DNA from: JBDHZK01 sp039811865
Lineage (GTDB): Bacteria > Actinomycetota > Actinomycetes > Propionibacteriales > Propionibacteriaceae
Reading direction: 5' to 3'
Assembly: GCA_039811865.1 (NCBI GenBank)
Contig: JBDHZK010000026.1
Span: 1-23,847, forward strand
DNA: 23,847 nucleotides
The notes beneath the pieces were generated by a model. The model saw only the letters and a list, made by a program, of their open reading frames with translations, did not search any database and had not been told where the DNA came from. Positions 6,880 to 15,253 of this stretch are shown one piece after another. Each line of letters begins with the position of its first letter. Positions within the stretch are counted from its first letter, which is position 1. Both the position numbers and the translations under genes were made by a program.

Positions 6880-8988
6880 TTGGCCGAGACGAAAACCGAC
6901 CTGGCCAAGGTTCGCAACATCGGCATCATGGCCCACATCGACGCGGGCAAGACCACCACGACCGAGCGCATCCTGTACTACACCGGCATCAACTACAAGA
7001 TCGGTGAGGTGCACGACGGCGCCGCCACGATGGACTGGATGGAGCAGGAGCAGGAACGCGGCATCACGATCACGTCGGCCGCGACGACCTGTTTCTGGAA
7101 GGGCTTCCAGATCAACATCATCGACACCCCCGGACACGTGGACTTCACCGTCGAGGTGGAGCGTTCGCTGCGCGTCCTGGACGGTGCCGTGGCAGTGTTC
7201 GACGGCGTGGCCGGCGTCGAGCCGCAGAGCCAGACGGTGTGGCGGCAGGCGACCAAGTACGGCGTCCCGCGCATCTGCTACGTCAACAAGCTGGACCGCA
7301 CCGGCGCCAGCTTCGACTACTGCGTCAAGACGATCAAGGAGCGCCTGAACGCGACGGTCGCCGTCCTGCAGTTGCCGATCGGCGCCGAGGCTAACTTCCT
7401 TGGCGTCGTCGACCTGGTCAAGATGCGCGCCCTGACTTGGCGCGGGGAGACCAAGATCGGCGAGGACTACGAGGTCGAGGAGATCCCGGCCGAAATGGCC
7501 GAGGCCGCCGCGGCGGCCCGCGACGAGCTCATCCACGTCCTGGTGGACGCCGACGACGAGTTCGGCGAGCACTGGATGCTGGCCGAGGACGCCGGCGAGG
7601 AGCTCAGCGTCGACGAGATCAAGGCCGCCATCCGGCGCGCCGTGATCGCGAACAAGATCACCGCCGTGATCTGCGGCACGTCCTTCAAGAACAAGGGCGT
7701 GCAGCCGATGCTGGACGCCGTCATCGACTACCTGCCCTCGCCGCAGGACGTCCCCGCCATCTCGGGCTTCAAGCCCGGTGACGAGAGCGTCGTGATCGAG
7801 CGCAAGCCGAGCGATGACGAGCCGCTGTCGATGCTGGCGTTCAAGATCGCGGCCGACCCGCACCTGGGCAAGCTGACCTACATCCGCGTGTACTCCGGCA
7901 TCCTGAAGTCGGGTCAGCAGGTGTTGAACGCGACCAAGGGCCGCAAGGAGCGGATCGGCAAGATCTACCAGATGCACGCGAACAAGCGGCAGGAGATCGA
8001 CTCGATCGGCGCGGGCATGATCGTGGCGGTGATGGGTCTGAAGGACACCACCACCGGTGAGACGCTCTGCGACCCGCAGCACCCGGTGATTCTGGAGTCG
8101 ATGGACTTCCCCAACCCCGTCATCGAGCAGGCGATCGAGCCGAAGACGAAGTCGGACCAGGAGAAGCTCTCCATGGCCATCCAGCGACTCGCCGAGGAGG
8201 ACCCGACCTTCCGCGTCCACACCGACGAGGAGACGGGCCAGACGATCATCGCAGGCATGGGCGAGTTGCACCTGGAGGTGCTGATCGACCGGATGCGGCG
8301 CGAGTTCCGCGTCGAGGCGAACATCGGCAAGCCGCAGGTCGCCTACCGCGAGACGCTGCGTCGGCTCGTCGAGAAGGTCGAATACACCCACAAGAAGCAG
8401 TCGGGTGGTTCGGGCCAGTACGGCAAGGTGATCATCAAGCTGGAGCCTCAAGAGGCTGGTTCGGGCTACGCCTTCGAGAACGCCGTCACTGGCGGTCGCA
8501 TCCCGAAGGAGTACATTCCCGCGGTCGATCAGGGCATCCAGGAGGCCATGGCCTTCGGCCCGCTCGCCGGTTACCCCGTCGAGGACATCAAGGTGACGCT
8601 GCTGGACGGCGCCTACCACGACGTCGACTCCTCGGAGCTTGCCTTCAAGATCGCCGGTTCGATGGTCTTCAAGGAAGCCGCGCGCAAGGCCGATCCGGCG
8701 TTGCTGGAGCCGCTGATGGCCGTCGAGGTGACCACCCCGGACGAGTACCTGGGCAATGTGATCGGCGACATCAACAGCCGCCGCGGGCACGTCCAGGAGA
8801 TGACCGAGGCGCACGGCAACCGGGTCGTCCGGGCGCTGGTGCCGCTGTCGGAGATGTTCGGTTACGTCGGCGACCTTCGGTCCAAGACGTCCGGGCAGGC
8901 GTCCTACTCGATGGAGTTCCACAGCTACGGCGAGTGCCCGAGGTCGGTCGCCGACGAGATCATTCAGAAGGGACGCGGCGGCGCCTGA
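6880..8988 (+). CDS. fusA: Elongation factor G
   Basis: A 702-residue translational GTPase that drives mRNA-tRNA translocation on the ribosome. It has the P-loop AHIDAGKT (18-25), switch II DTPGH, base-recognition motif NKLD, and domains II to V to a standard length, including the GQYGKV segment of domain IV. I chose TTG at 6880, 5 nt after GAGGTGA, which matches the 16S anti-Shine-Dalgarno sequence. The in-frame GTG at 6871 lies inside that ribosome site and would add only three residues. Third gene of the str operon. A short GC stem (8977-8994) spans the stop codon but is not a convincing terminator. Confidence 0.97.
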   Translation: MAETKTDLAKVRNIGIMAHIDAGKTTTTERILYYTGINYKIGEVHDGAATMDWMEQEQERGITITSAATTCFWKGFQINIIDTPGHVDFTVEVERSLRVLDGAVAVFDGVAGVEPQSQTVWRQATKYGVPRICYVNKLDRTGASFDYCVKTIKERLNATVAVLQLPIGAEANFLGVVDLVKMRALTWRGETKIGEDYEVEEIPAEMAEAAAAARDELIHVLVDADDEFGEHWMLAEDAGEELSVDEIKAAIRRAVIANKITAVICGTSFKNKGVQPMLDAVIDYLPSPQDVPAISGFKPGDESVVIERKPSDDEPLSMLAFKIAADPHLGKLTYIRVYSGILKSGQQVLNATKGRKERIGKIYQMHANKRQEIDSIGAGMIVAVMGLKDTTTGETLCDPQHPVILESMDFPNPVIEQAIEPKTKSDQEKLSMAIQRLAEEDPTFRVHTDEETGQTIIAGMGELHLEVLIDRMRREFRVEANIGKPQVAYRETLRRLVEKVEYTHKKQSGGSGQYGKVIIKLEPQEAGSGYAFENAVTGGRIPKEYIPAVDQGIQEAMAFGPLAGYPVEDIKVTLLDGAYHDVDSSELAFKIAGSMVFKEAARKADPALLEPLMAVEVTTPDEYLGNVIGDINSRRGHVQEMTEAHGNRVVRALVPLSEMFGYVGDLRSKTSGQASYSMEFHSYGECPRSVADEIIQKGRGGA

Positions 8989-9040
8989 GCCGCCCGTCTC
9001 CCCATCAAGCCCAACCAGATCCCGCCGCCGGAGGCCTGGT

Positions 9041-9078
9041 TTGACTCCATCCGGCAGTTGAAGAAAACTTGGTAGGGT
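9041..9078 (+). promoter_or_regulatory. Possible separate promoter for tuf
   Basis: The fusA-tuf gap is 177 bp, long for co-transcription only. TTGACT (9041-9046) is followed after 17 nt by AAAACT (9064-9069), and a TAGGGT box like those elsewhere in the window lies at 9073-9078. The two -10 options cannot be resolved by eye. Either leaves a leader of about 80 to 90 nt before tuf. An extra tuf promoter is common in bacteria, because EF-Tu is needed in excess over EF-G. Confidence 0.45.
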
Positions 9079-9165
9079 CGCCTGCGGCCCGTTCCAGGCA
9101 AGTCAGACAAACCCTCAGTAAGCGCCTCGCGACCCTGCGTGGCGAACATCCGTAAAGGAGCCCAA

Positions 9166-10359
<1,194 letters not shown>

Positions 10360-10376
10360 TCTGACTCACACCGATC

Positions 10377-10420
10377 AAGCCGAACTGGCCCGTCTCTTCG
10401 GAGGCGGGCCAGTTCGGCTT
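10377..10420 (+). terminator. Strong hairpin terminator after tuf
   Basis: Two 20-nt arms (10377-10396 and 10401-10420) pair along their full length with one G-T wobble around a TTCG loop closed by C-G, the very stable cUUCGg tetraloop. No T-run follows, as is usual for actinobacterial terminators. It ends the str operon 17 nt after the tuf stop. Confidence 0.85.
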
Positions 10421-10554
10421 GTCGGGGACGTCGGTGCGGAAGTCCCATGGGGCACTGGCCGGTCTTGATCTGGACTCAGGGTCTGTAACGGAATAGCGGG
10501 AAGGCGCCCGCGGTTCGCGAAATAGTGAAGTCTTCAACAACCGAAGGGAAGCTC

Positions 10555-11112
10555 GTGAAGATCGGAATCATCGTCGGGAGCACCAGACCAAACCGGGTCG
10601 GCGACCAGGTCGGCCAGTGGATCTACGCGCGGGCCAGCGCGCGGGACGACGCCGAGTTCGAGCTCGTCGACCTGCTGGATTACGACGTGCCGCTGTTGGC
10701 CGCTCCGAAGCCGCCGATGGCGCTGCAGCGCGACTACGCCGATCCGCGAGTTAGCGCCTGGGGCGCGAAGATGGACGAGTTCGATGCCTACGTTCTGGTT
10801 ACCGCCGAGTACAACCACTCCGTGCCGGGTGTGTTCAAGAACGCGATCGACAACCTTGGCCCCGAGCTTTGGCAAAAGGCGGCCGGGTTGGCATCCTACG
10901 GCGCCGAGTCGGGGGTGCGTGCTGTCGAGCACTGGCGTCAGATCCTCGCCAACTGGTCGATGTACGTGGTGCGCCAACAGGTCTCCTTCAGCACCAACCT
11001 GGAGTTTCGTGACGGTGTGTTCACCCCGAACGAGCGGCGCGAGGGCGAACTGAAGGCGTTGTTGGACCAACTCATCCCCGCGGCGACGGCGATGGCGAGG
11101 CTGCGCGGCTGA
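10555..11112 (+). CDS. NADPH-dependent FMN reductase family flavoprotein
   Basis: A 185-residue flavodoxin-like protein. The start KIGIIVGSTRPNR has the phosphate-binding loop of the FMN (GSTRPNR, residues 8-14), and LVTAEYNHSVPGVFKNAID (about 83-101) is the second flavin-binding segment of the family. Relatives use NAD(P)H to reduce free FMN, quinones or azo and metal compounds; the in vivo substrate cannot be told. The start is GTG at 10555 with GAAGGGAAG 3 to 11 nt upstream; the frame is open a further 10 codons without support. It is isolated from the str operon by the terminator before it, and the next gene has its own -10 box, so it is probably monocistronic. No clear promoter; TTGATC at 10465-10470 is a possible -35. 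Confidence 0.85.
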   Translation: MKIGIIVGSTRPNRVGDQVGQWIYARASARDDAEFELVDLLDYDVPLLAAPKPPMALQRDYADPRVSAWGAKMDEFDAYVLVTAEYNHSVPGVFKNAIDNLGPELWQKAAGLASYGAESGVRAVEHWRQILANWSMYVVRQQVSFSTNLEFRDGVFTPNERREGELKALLDQLIPAATAMARLRG

Positions 11113-11259
11113 GCCCTGCGAAGGTGGAGCCTCCCGCACGCGAACTTCTCGCACCCGGGGCCGCTTGTCGCGTCGGAGGGTGAGCGGGCCTGCCACACTG
11201 TCGACGCTCGGAGATCGAGTGTCGCCGTTTGGCGATCGGAATCGCAGGAGCCGTGCTCA

Positions 11260-11265
11260 TAGGCT
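11260..11265 (+). promoter_or_regulatory. -10 box of a leaderless promoter (histidine kinase)
   Basis: TAGGCT ends 7 nt before the ATG at 11273, and no ribosome site precedes that ATG. This both suggests a leaderless mRNA and supports this start over a longer open frame beginning at 11165. No convincing -35 is visible. Confidence 0.5.
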
Positions 11266-11272
11266 CGCGGCT

Positions 11273-12373
11273 ATGAGCATCGTCCATCAGATGAGGTCGC
11301 GGCTGAGCGCGGGGGGACGCGAGGCGTTGCCGGCGGCAATCGAACTGATCGTGTACTTGACGGGGATCGTCGCGATGGTCGCGTGGCTTCCGCCCTACTC
11401 CGGCCTAGGCATCTTGGCGCGGGCTGGCACCCTCGCCGGGACTGTCGCCGTGACCTTGTTGTGGGCAGTGCGGCTGCCGTGGCTGACTCTGGCCGCCTGC
11501 TTCGGTCTGGGAGTCTTCGGCCTAGCCACCGGAGGCAGCGGAGACCTGTTCTTCCTGCTGCCCTGCTGGGCGGCCTGGCGAGCCACGCAAGCGAGGCGGG
11601 CCCCGTCGGCTTGGGAGTTCACAGCCTTGGCCGCAGCCGCTGCGGCGGGTGTCGCAACTGCTCAACACCTGGTGCAGAACATGTCTGGGGCACTCCTTTG
11701 GCCCGCGATGACCCTCACCACGATCACCTTGTCGTGCGGTTTGGTGGCCGCCGCGCCTCGGCGGAGCGCGGAGCGAGAGCGTGAACTGACCGCCGCCCTC
11801 AATCGACAGCGTGCCGAACTACGCCGGGAGTTCCATGACGTGATGGCTCACTCGCTCGGGACGATCTCGATGCAGGCTGGCGTCGCGCGGCTGACTTCCC
11901 GGACGCCCGAGGGAATGCGCGCGGTCTTGTCCGATATCGAGGCGAACAGCCGTGCCTCGTTGGCCGAGATGCATGCGGTGCTGGCGGCGACCAGACCATC
12001 GGTCGGGCTCGACCTGGAGACGATCGTCCTTCGAGCCAGACAGGCGGGAATCAACATCGAGGCCCGGGTCGACGACGGGGGCGAGCTGCCGCCTCGCGTC
12101 CAAGACGCACTCCGGCGAGTCGCCCAGGAGGCAATCACCAATGTCGTTCGGCACGCGCCGGGCAGCCTCTGCGCCGTCCTGCTCACCGTTTCCGAAAGGG
12201 AAACTCGGTTGCTGGTCACCGACGACGGGCCCGGTTCCGATGTGGCCGAGCCGGGCAACGGCCTGCTGGGCATTATGGAACGCGTTGAGGACCTCCACGG
12301 CAAGGTCCGGTTCGGACGCAACACAGGCCCTGGCTTCAGGCTGGAGGCCGTGATTCCGAGCCTGTCCGCATGA
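11273..12373 (+). CDS. NarL-type two-component sensor histidine kinase
   Basis: A 366-residue membrane kinase. Residues 20-160 hold about five hydrophobic stretches with short loops, so sensing is probably within the membrane or at its surface, since no large extracellular domain is present. The dimerisation box REFHDVMAHSLG (185-196) places the phosphorylated histidine at His188. The ATPase part has the N box QEAITNVVRHAPG (285-297), DDGPG (317-321) and GNGLLGIMERV (328-338), characteristic of the HPK7/DesK class. Start chosen at ATG 11273 from the leaderless -10 box. Its stop overlaps the response regulator ATG (ATGA), so the two form a coupled pair. The signal and target genes are unknown; no accessory transporter is adjacent. 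Confidence 0.9.
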   Translation: MSIVHQMRSRLSAGGREALPAAIELIVYLTGIVAMVAWLPPYSGLGILARAGTLAGTVAVTLLWAVRLPWLTLAACFGLGVFGLATGGSGDLFFLLPCWAAWRATQARRAPSAWEFTALAAAAAAGVATAQHLVQNMSGALLWPAMTLTTITLSCGLVAAAPRRSAERERELTAALNRQRAELRREFHDVMAHSLGTISMQAGVARLTSRTPEGMRAVLSDIEANSRASLAEMHAVLAATRPSVGLDLETIVLRARQAGINIEARVDDGGELPPRVQDALRRVAQEAITNVVRHAPGSLCAVLLTVSERETRLLVTDDGPGSDVAEPGNGLLGIMERVEDLHGKVRFGRNTGPGFRLEAVIPSLSA

Positions 12374-13011
12374 GCGCCACCGTCCTGGTAGCCGACGATC
12401 AGCCGCTCATGCGGGCGGCGTTAGTTGCGTTGATCGAGGCCGCGGACGACCTGAAGTGCGTGGGGGAGGCTGCCGACGGGCAGAGCGCCGTTCGCCTGGC
12501 CCGGGCGGTGCGTCCCGATCTGGTCCTCCTGGACATCGTGATGGACGGCCCGGACGGCTTGGACGCGGCGGAACGATTGGTCATGATGCAGCCCGCACCG
12601 AGGGTGGTCATGCTCACCACATTCGACGACGACGAGTATCTCAACCGGGCGCTGACGGCTGGCGCTTCGGGGTTCTTGCTGAAGAACCTCTCACCGGAGG
12701 ACTTGTTGAGCGGCATCCGGGTGGCCCTTGGCGGCCACGCGGTCCTGGCCCCGGAGCTCACTACCCGCGTCGTCTCGAGGTACGCCGACAGCCTGCAAGG
12801 CCAATCGACGCTGTTGCCGCTGGGGATCTCAGACCTGGAACGTCAGCTCTTGCGCCTGGTCGGTGAGGGTTTGGACAACACCCAGATCGCTGAGCGGGTC
12901 TTCCTCAGCCCAGCCACAGTCAAGACCTATCTCGGTCGATTGATGAACAAGGTCAACGTGTCCAACCGCGCGCAACTGGTCGCGCTGGCCTACCGGGCCA
13001 GACTGGTCTAG
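12370..13011 (+). CDS. NarL/LuxR-family response regulator
   Basis: A 213-residue regulator. The receiver domain (about 4-118) has acidic residues Asp9 and Asp10, phosphoacceptor Asp55 in LVLLDIVMDG, the conserved Thr in MLTTFDDDEY and Lys in FLLKNLSPEDLL. The C-terminal domain (about 150-213) is a LuxR helix-turn-helix, with recognition segment LSPATVKTYLGRLMNKVNV. Phosphorylation by the adjacent kinase (4-nt overlap) should drive dimerisation and DNA binding. No site for it can be named from the window. It ends 82 bp before the convergent channel gene, and no convincing terminator lies between them. Confidence 0.92.
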   Translation: MSATVLVADDQPLMRAALVALIEAADDLKCVGEAADGQSAVRLARAVRPDLVLLDIVMDGPDGLDAAERLVMMQPAPRVVMLTTFDDDEYLNRALTAGASGFLLKNLSPEDLLSGIRVALGGHAVLAPELTTRVVSRYADSLQGQSTLLPLGISDLERQLLRLVGEGLDNTQIAERVFLSPATVKTYLGRLMNKVNVSNRAQLVALAYRARLV

Positions 13012-13093
13012 CCGCAGCGACCGGGGACATCTGGCGACGCCCGGCGCGGCGCCATCCCCACAGGGGGCCGAGCCGGCTCACCGAGGGGTGTGG

Positions 13094-14839
13094 CTACGTC
13101 TTGGCCGGCTCCTGGTCTTCGGAGCGGGTCAGCTTTCGCCAAAGCCAGCCGCCGTTGCCCTCGCGCCCGAAGCGCACGTAGGCGAGCACGTTGTCGTTCG
13201 TCAGCGTGAGGCGGAGACGACGCTTGGCGTCCTCGTGGCCGACCAGCAAGACCTCGTCCCCGATCTCCAGCCGGACGTCATCAGCGGGTAGCTGCTCGAT
13301 GGACGTCCCCCGCGACAGCAGCAGGGGAATCGCGCGCAGCCGCTGGGTCCGGTCGAACGGGTCGCCGAGCACTTGGCCGAGCGTCACATGGCAGCCCGCA
13401 TCGAGCTTGCGCGTCAGGGCTTCGGCCCACTTGGCGTCCAGGGTGACGCTCCACACCTCGGGGATTCGTCCTGGATCGAGCAGTTCCATCCGGTCGGCAA
13501 GTTCCTCGCACCAGGCCTCGTCGTGATGGGGGATCAGCGCCAGGAAGCTGGCCGTCAGCGGCGTGGTGATCAGCGCGAGGAACTCCCGGGCGACGATGCG
13601 GCTGGGCACCATGCACAGGTCGTCGGAGAAGGCCCGGAACAAGGGAGCGTTCGCCGTCTGGTTCTGCCGGGTGACGATGAAAATGTCGTGCTTGAGGTCG
13701 CGGGCGGTCACGGCGGTGGCGAGGTTCTTCAGATCGTCGTTCCCCCCGGCGACGATCCCGACCGCCTTGTCGATTCCGGCCGAGCGAAGGGCGGCGGGGT
13801 CCGTGCCGCGGCCGCGGACGTCCACCCCGCCCTCGTCGAAGTGCACGACGTCGACCACCGTCATGGGCATCCCGGCCTGTTGCATCCGCTTGACGATGGC
13901 GTGGCCGAACCGGCCGTAGCCGCACATGATCCACCGCCCCTGAGGCGGTTTGTGCTCCTCGGGCAGCGGATCGCCGGTCAGGCCGGTCAGGATCTCGCGC
14001 AGCCGATAGCTCTGCGGCGCGGCGACCGCCGAGGCCAGGTACTCGGCGAACCGGTCGAATGGGTTGATCACGATGTCGCCGCCGAATGCGCCGATCCTCG
14101 TGTCGAGGTCGGGGTTGCGGACGCGGGCGAGCACCGGCACCTCGGGCGCGAGCAGTCGGACGGCCACCGCGATCGCCTGGTTGGTCAGGTCGTCCTCGGC
14201 CAGCGCCATCACGCCTCGGCAGTACTTGGACATAAGCCCTGCGGTGGTCAGCGTGCTCGGCTGGGAGGCGTCGGCGACCGTCATGGGGGCGTCGCTGCGG
14301 AAGTCCTCCAGCGCCAGCTCGGCCAGGCGTTCGGGCGACTGCTCGACCAGGACGAAGCGCAGCCCGAGCCGGTCCAGACCCTTGCAGACCAGCGTCCCGG
14401 TTTCGCCGCAGCCGCACACGATGTAGAACGGTTCGCGCAGGTGGGCGATGCGCCGTGCGAACCGTCCGGCCGCCAGGGTGTCGCGGAAGCCCTGCTCGCC
14501 CATGAGCGCCAAGACGTTCACGATCGAGTACGACCAGCCGACGACCGTCATGTAGATGCTCGCGGTCATCCAAAGCCGCTGGGACGCCGAATACGGGGCC
14601 GGGAGTTCGCCGAACCCGATCGTCGTCCCGGTGTAGGAGATGACGTAGAAGGCGTGGAAGAGGCCCATGCCGGGGGTCGGGTGGCCGTTGGCGTCCACGC
14701 CGGGGACGATGCTCAGCCCGATCACGCTGATGGCGTAGAGCACGATCAGCAGCACCAGGGGGAACCGCATCCGGCGCAGGATCAGGTAGAAGACGTTCGT
14801 CATGGCCGCCTTCGCCTGCGGAGTCGCGGACGCCCCCAT
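13094..14839 (-). CDS. Potassium-channel-like protein with two RCK/TrkA-N domains (CASTOR/POLLUX-like)
   Basis: A 581-residue protein. Two membrane helices (about 26-46 and 88-113) flank a pore loop with the filter-like motif TTIGFGE (72-78), where typical potassium channels have T-x-G-Y-G-D. Two NAD-type Rossmann/RCK modules follow: YIVCGCGETG (about 139-148) and WIMCGYGRFG (303-312). A TrkA-C-like part lies near 515-555. Two RCK domains on one chain resemble CASTOR/DMI1 or BK-type gating rings, so a tetramer would carry eight. Gating by nucleotide or ions is a family inference. The ATG at 14839 lies 3 nt after the stop of the preceding DUF6394-like gene; an in-frame ATG at 14803 is an alternative start. 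Last gene of the treY operon. Confidence 0.82.
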   Translation of the reverse strand: MGASATPQAKAAMTNVFYLILRRMRFPLVLLIVLYAISVIGLSIVPGVDANGHPTPGMGLFHAFYVISYTGTTIGFGELPAPYSASQRLWMTASIYMTVVGWSYSIVNVLALMGEQGFRDTLAAGRFARRIAHLREPFYIVCGCGETGTLVCKGLDRLGLRFVLVEQSPERLAELALEDFRSDAPMTVADASQPSTLTTAGLMSKYCRGVMALAEDDLTNQAIAVAVRLLAPEVPVLARVRNPDLDTRIGAFGGDIVINPFDRFAEYLASAVAAPQSYRLREILTGLTGDPLPEEHKPPQGRWIMCGYGRFGHAIVKRMQQAGMPMTVVDVVHFDEGGVDVRGRGTDPAALRSAGIDKAVGIVAGGNDDLKNLATAVTARDLKHDIFIVTRQNQTANAPLFRAFSDDLCMVPSRIVAREFLALITTPLTASFLALIPHHDEAWCEELADRMELLDPGRIPEVWSVTLDAKWAEALTRKLDAGCHVTLGQVLGDPFDRTQRLRAIPLLLSRGTSIEQLPADDVRLEIGDEVLLVGHEDAKRRLRLTLTNDNVLAYVRFGREGNGGWLWRKLTRSEDQEPAKT

Positions 14840-14842
14840 GGC

Positions 14843-15226
14843 TCAGCGGCGCAGGCTGAGGGTCTCGGAAACCATCAGGATCACCGAGATGAGGTTGGCC
14901 AGCAGCGCGCCGCCCGACATCGACACGACGGTCGCCATGTGGCCGCCGGTCAGGCCCTCGGGGGTGATGTGCACCGCCCACACCCAGATCAGTCCGGCCG
15001 AAATCAACTGCAGATCCGCCACCAGGCTGGTGGCCAGGTGAACCGCACCCAACTGCGTGCGATCGCCGAACTTCAGCACCGTGGCGATCGCGCTGACGAC
15101 GATGGCGGCCACGAGTTCGTAGACGTTGTGCAGTTCCGGATTCGACATGTCGCCGATCCAGAAACCGAAGTTCAAAGTGGCGGCAAGCGTGATGAAGAAG
15201 CCGAACACGACCTTCTCGAAGTTCAC
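14843..15226 (-). CDS. Small four-helix membrane protein, resembles DUF6394
   Basis: A 127-residue hydrophobic protein of unknown function with four predicted membrane helices: about residues 5-26, 36-55, 65-86 and 97-122. Short segments between them are distinctive: GDMSNPELHNVYEL after helix 1 and KFGDRTQLGAVHLATSL between helices 2 and 3. From memory this pattern matches DUF6394, a family that I recall sits next to ion-channel genes; that name needs a profile search. The start is GTG at 15226 with AAGGAGG 4 nt upstream. It follows the treY stop by 27 nt and precedes the channel gene by 3 nt, so it is probably an accessory subunit or partner of the channel. No catalytic motif is seen. Confidence 0.75.
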   Translation of the reverse strand: MNFEKVVFGFFITLAATLNFGFWIGDMSNPELHNVYELVAAIVVSAIATVLKFGDRTQLGAVHLATSLVADLQLISAGLIWVWAVHITPEGLTGGHMATVVSMSGGALLANLISVILMVSETLSLRR

Positions 15227-15253
15227 CGCGCCTCCTTGACCTCGTGGCTTAGC

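Noticed and set aside
6310..8922. 870-codon open frame on the strand opposite rpsG and fusA
   Set aside because: It is antisense to highly conserved genes, rich in His, Asp, Leu and Arg as expected for the shadow of a high-GC gene, and has no recognisable domain.
8977..8994. GGCGGC/GCCGCC stem across the fusA stop
   Set aside because: Only 6 bp, overlaps coding sequence, and is expected by chance at this GC content.
13012..13093. Possible terminator between the response regulator and channel genes
   Set aside because: Only 5-bp GC pairings could be found; no convincing hairpin.
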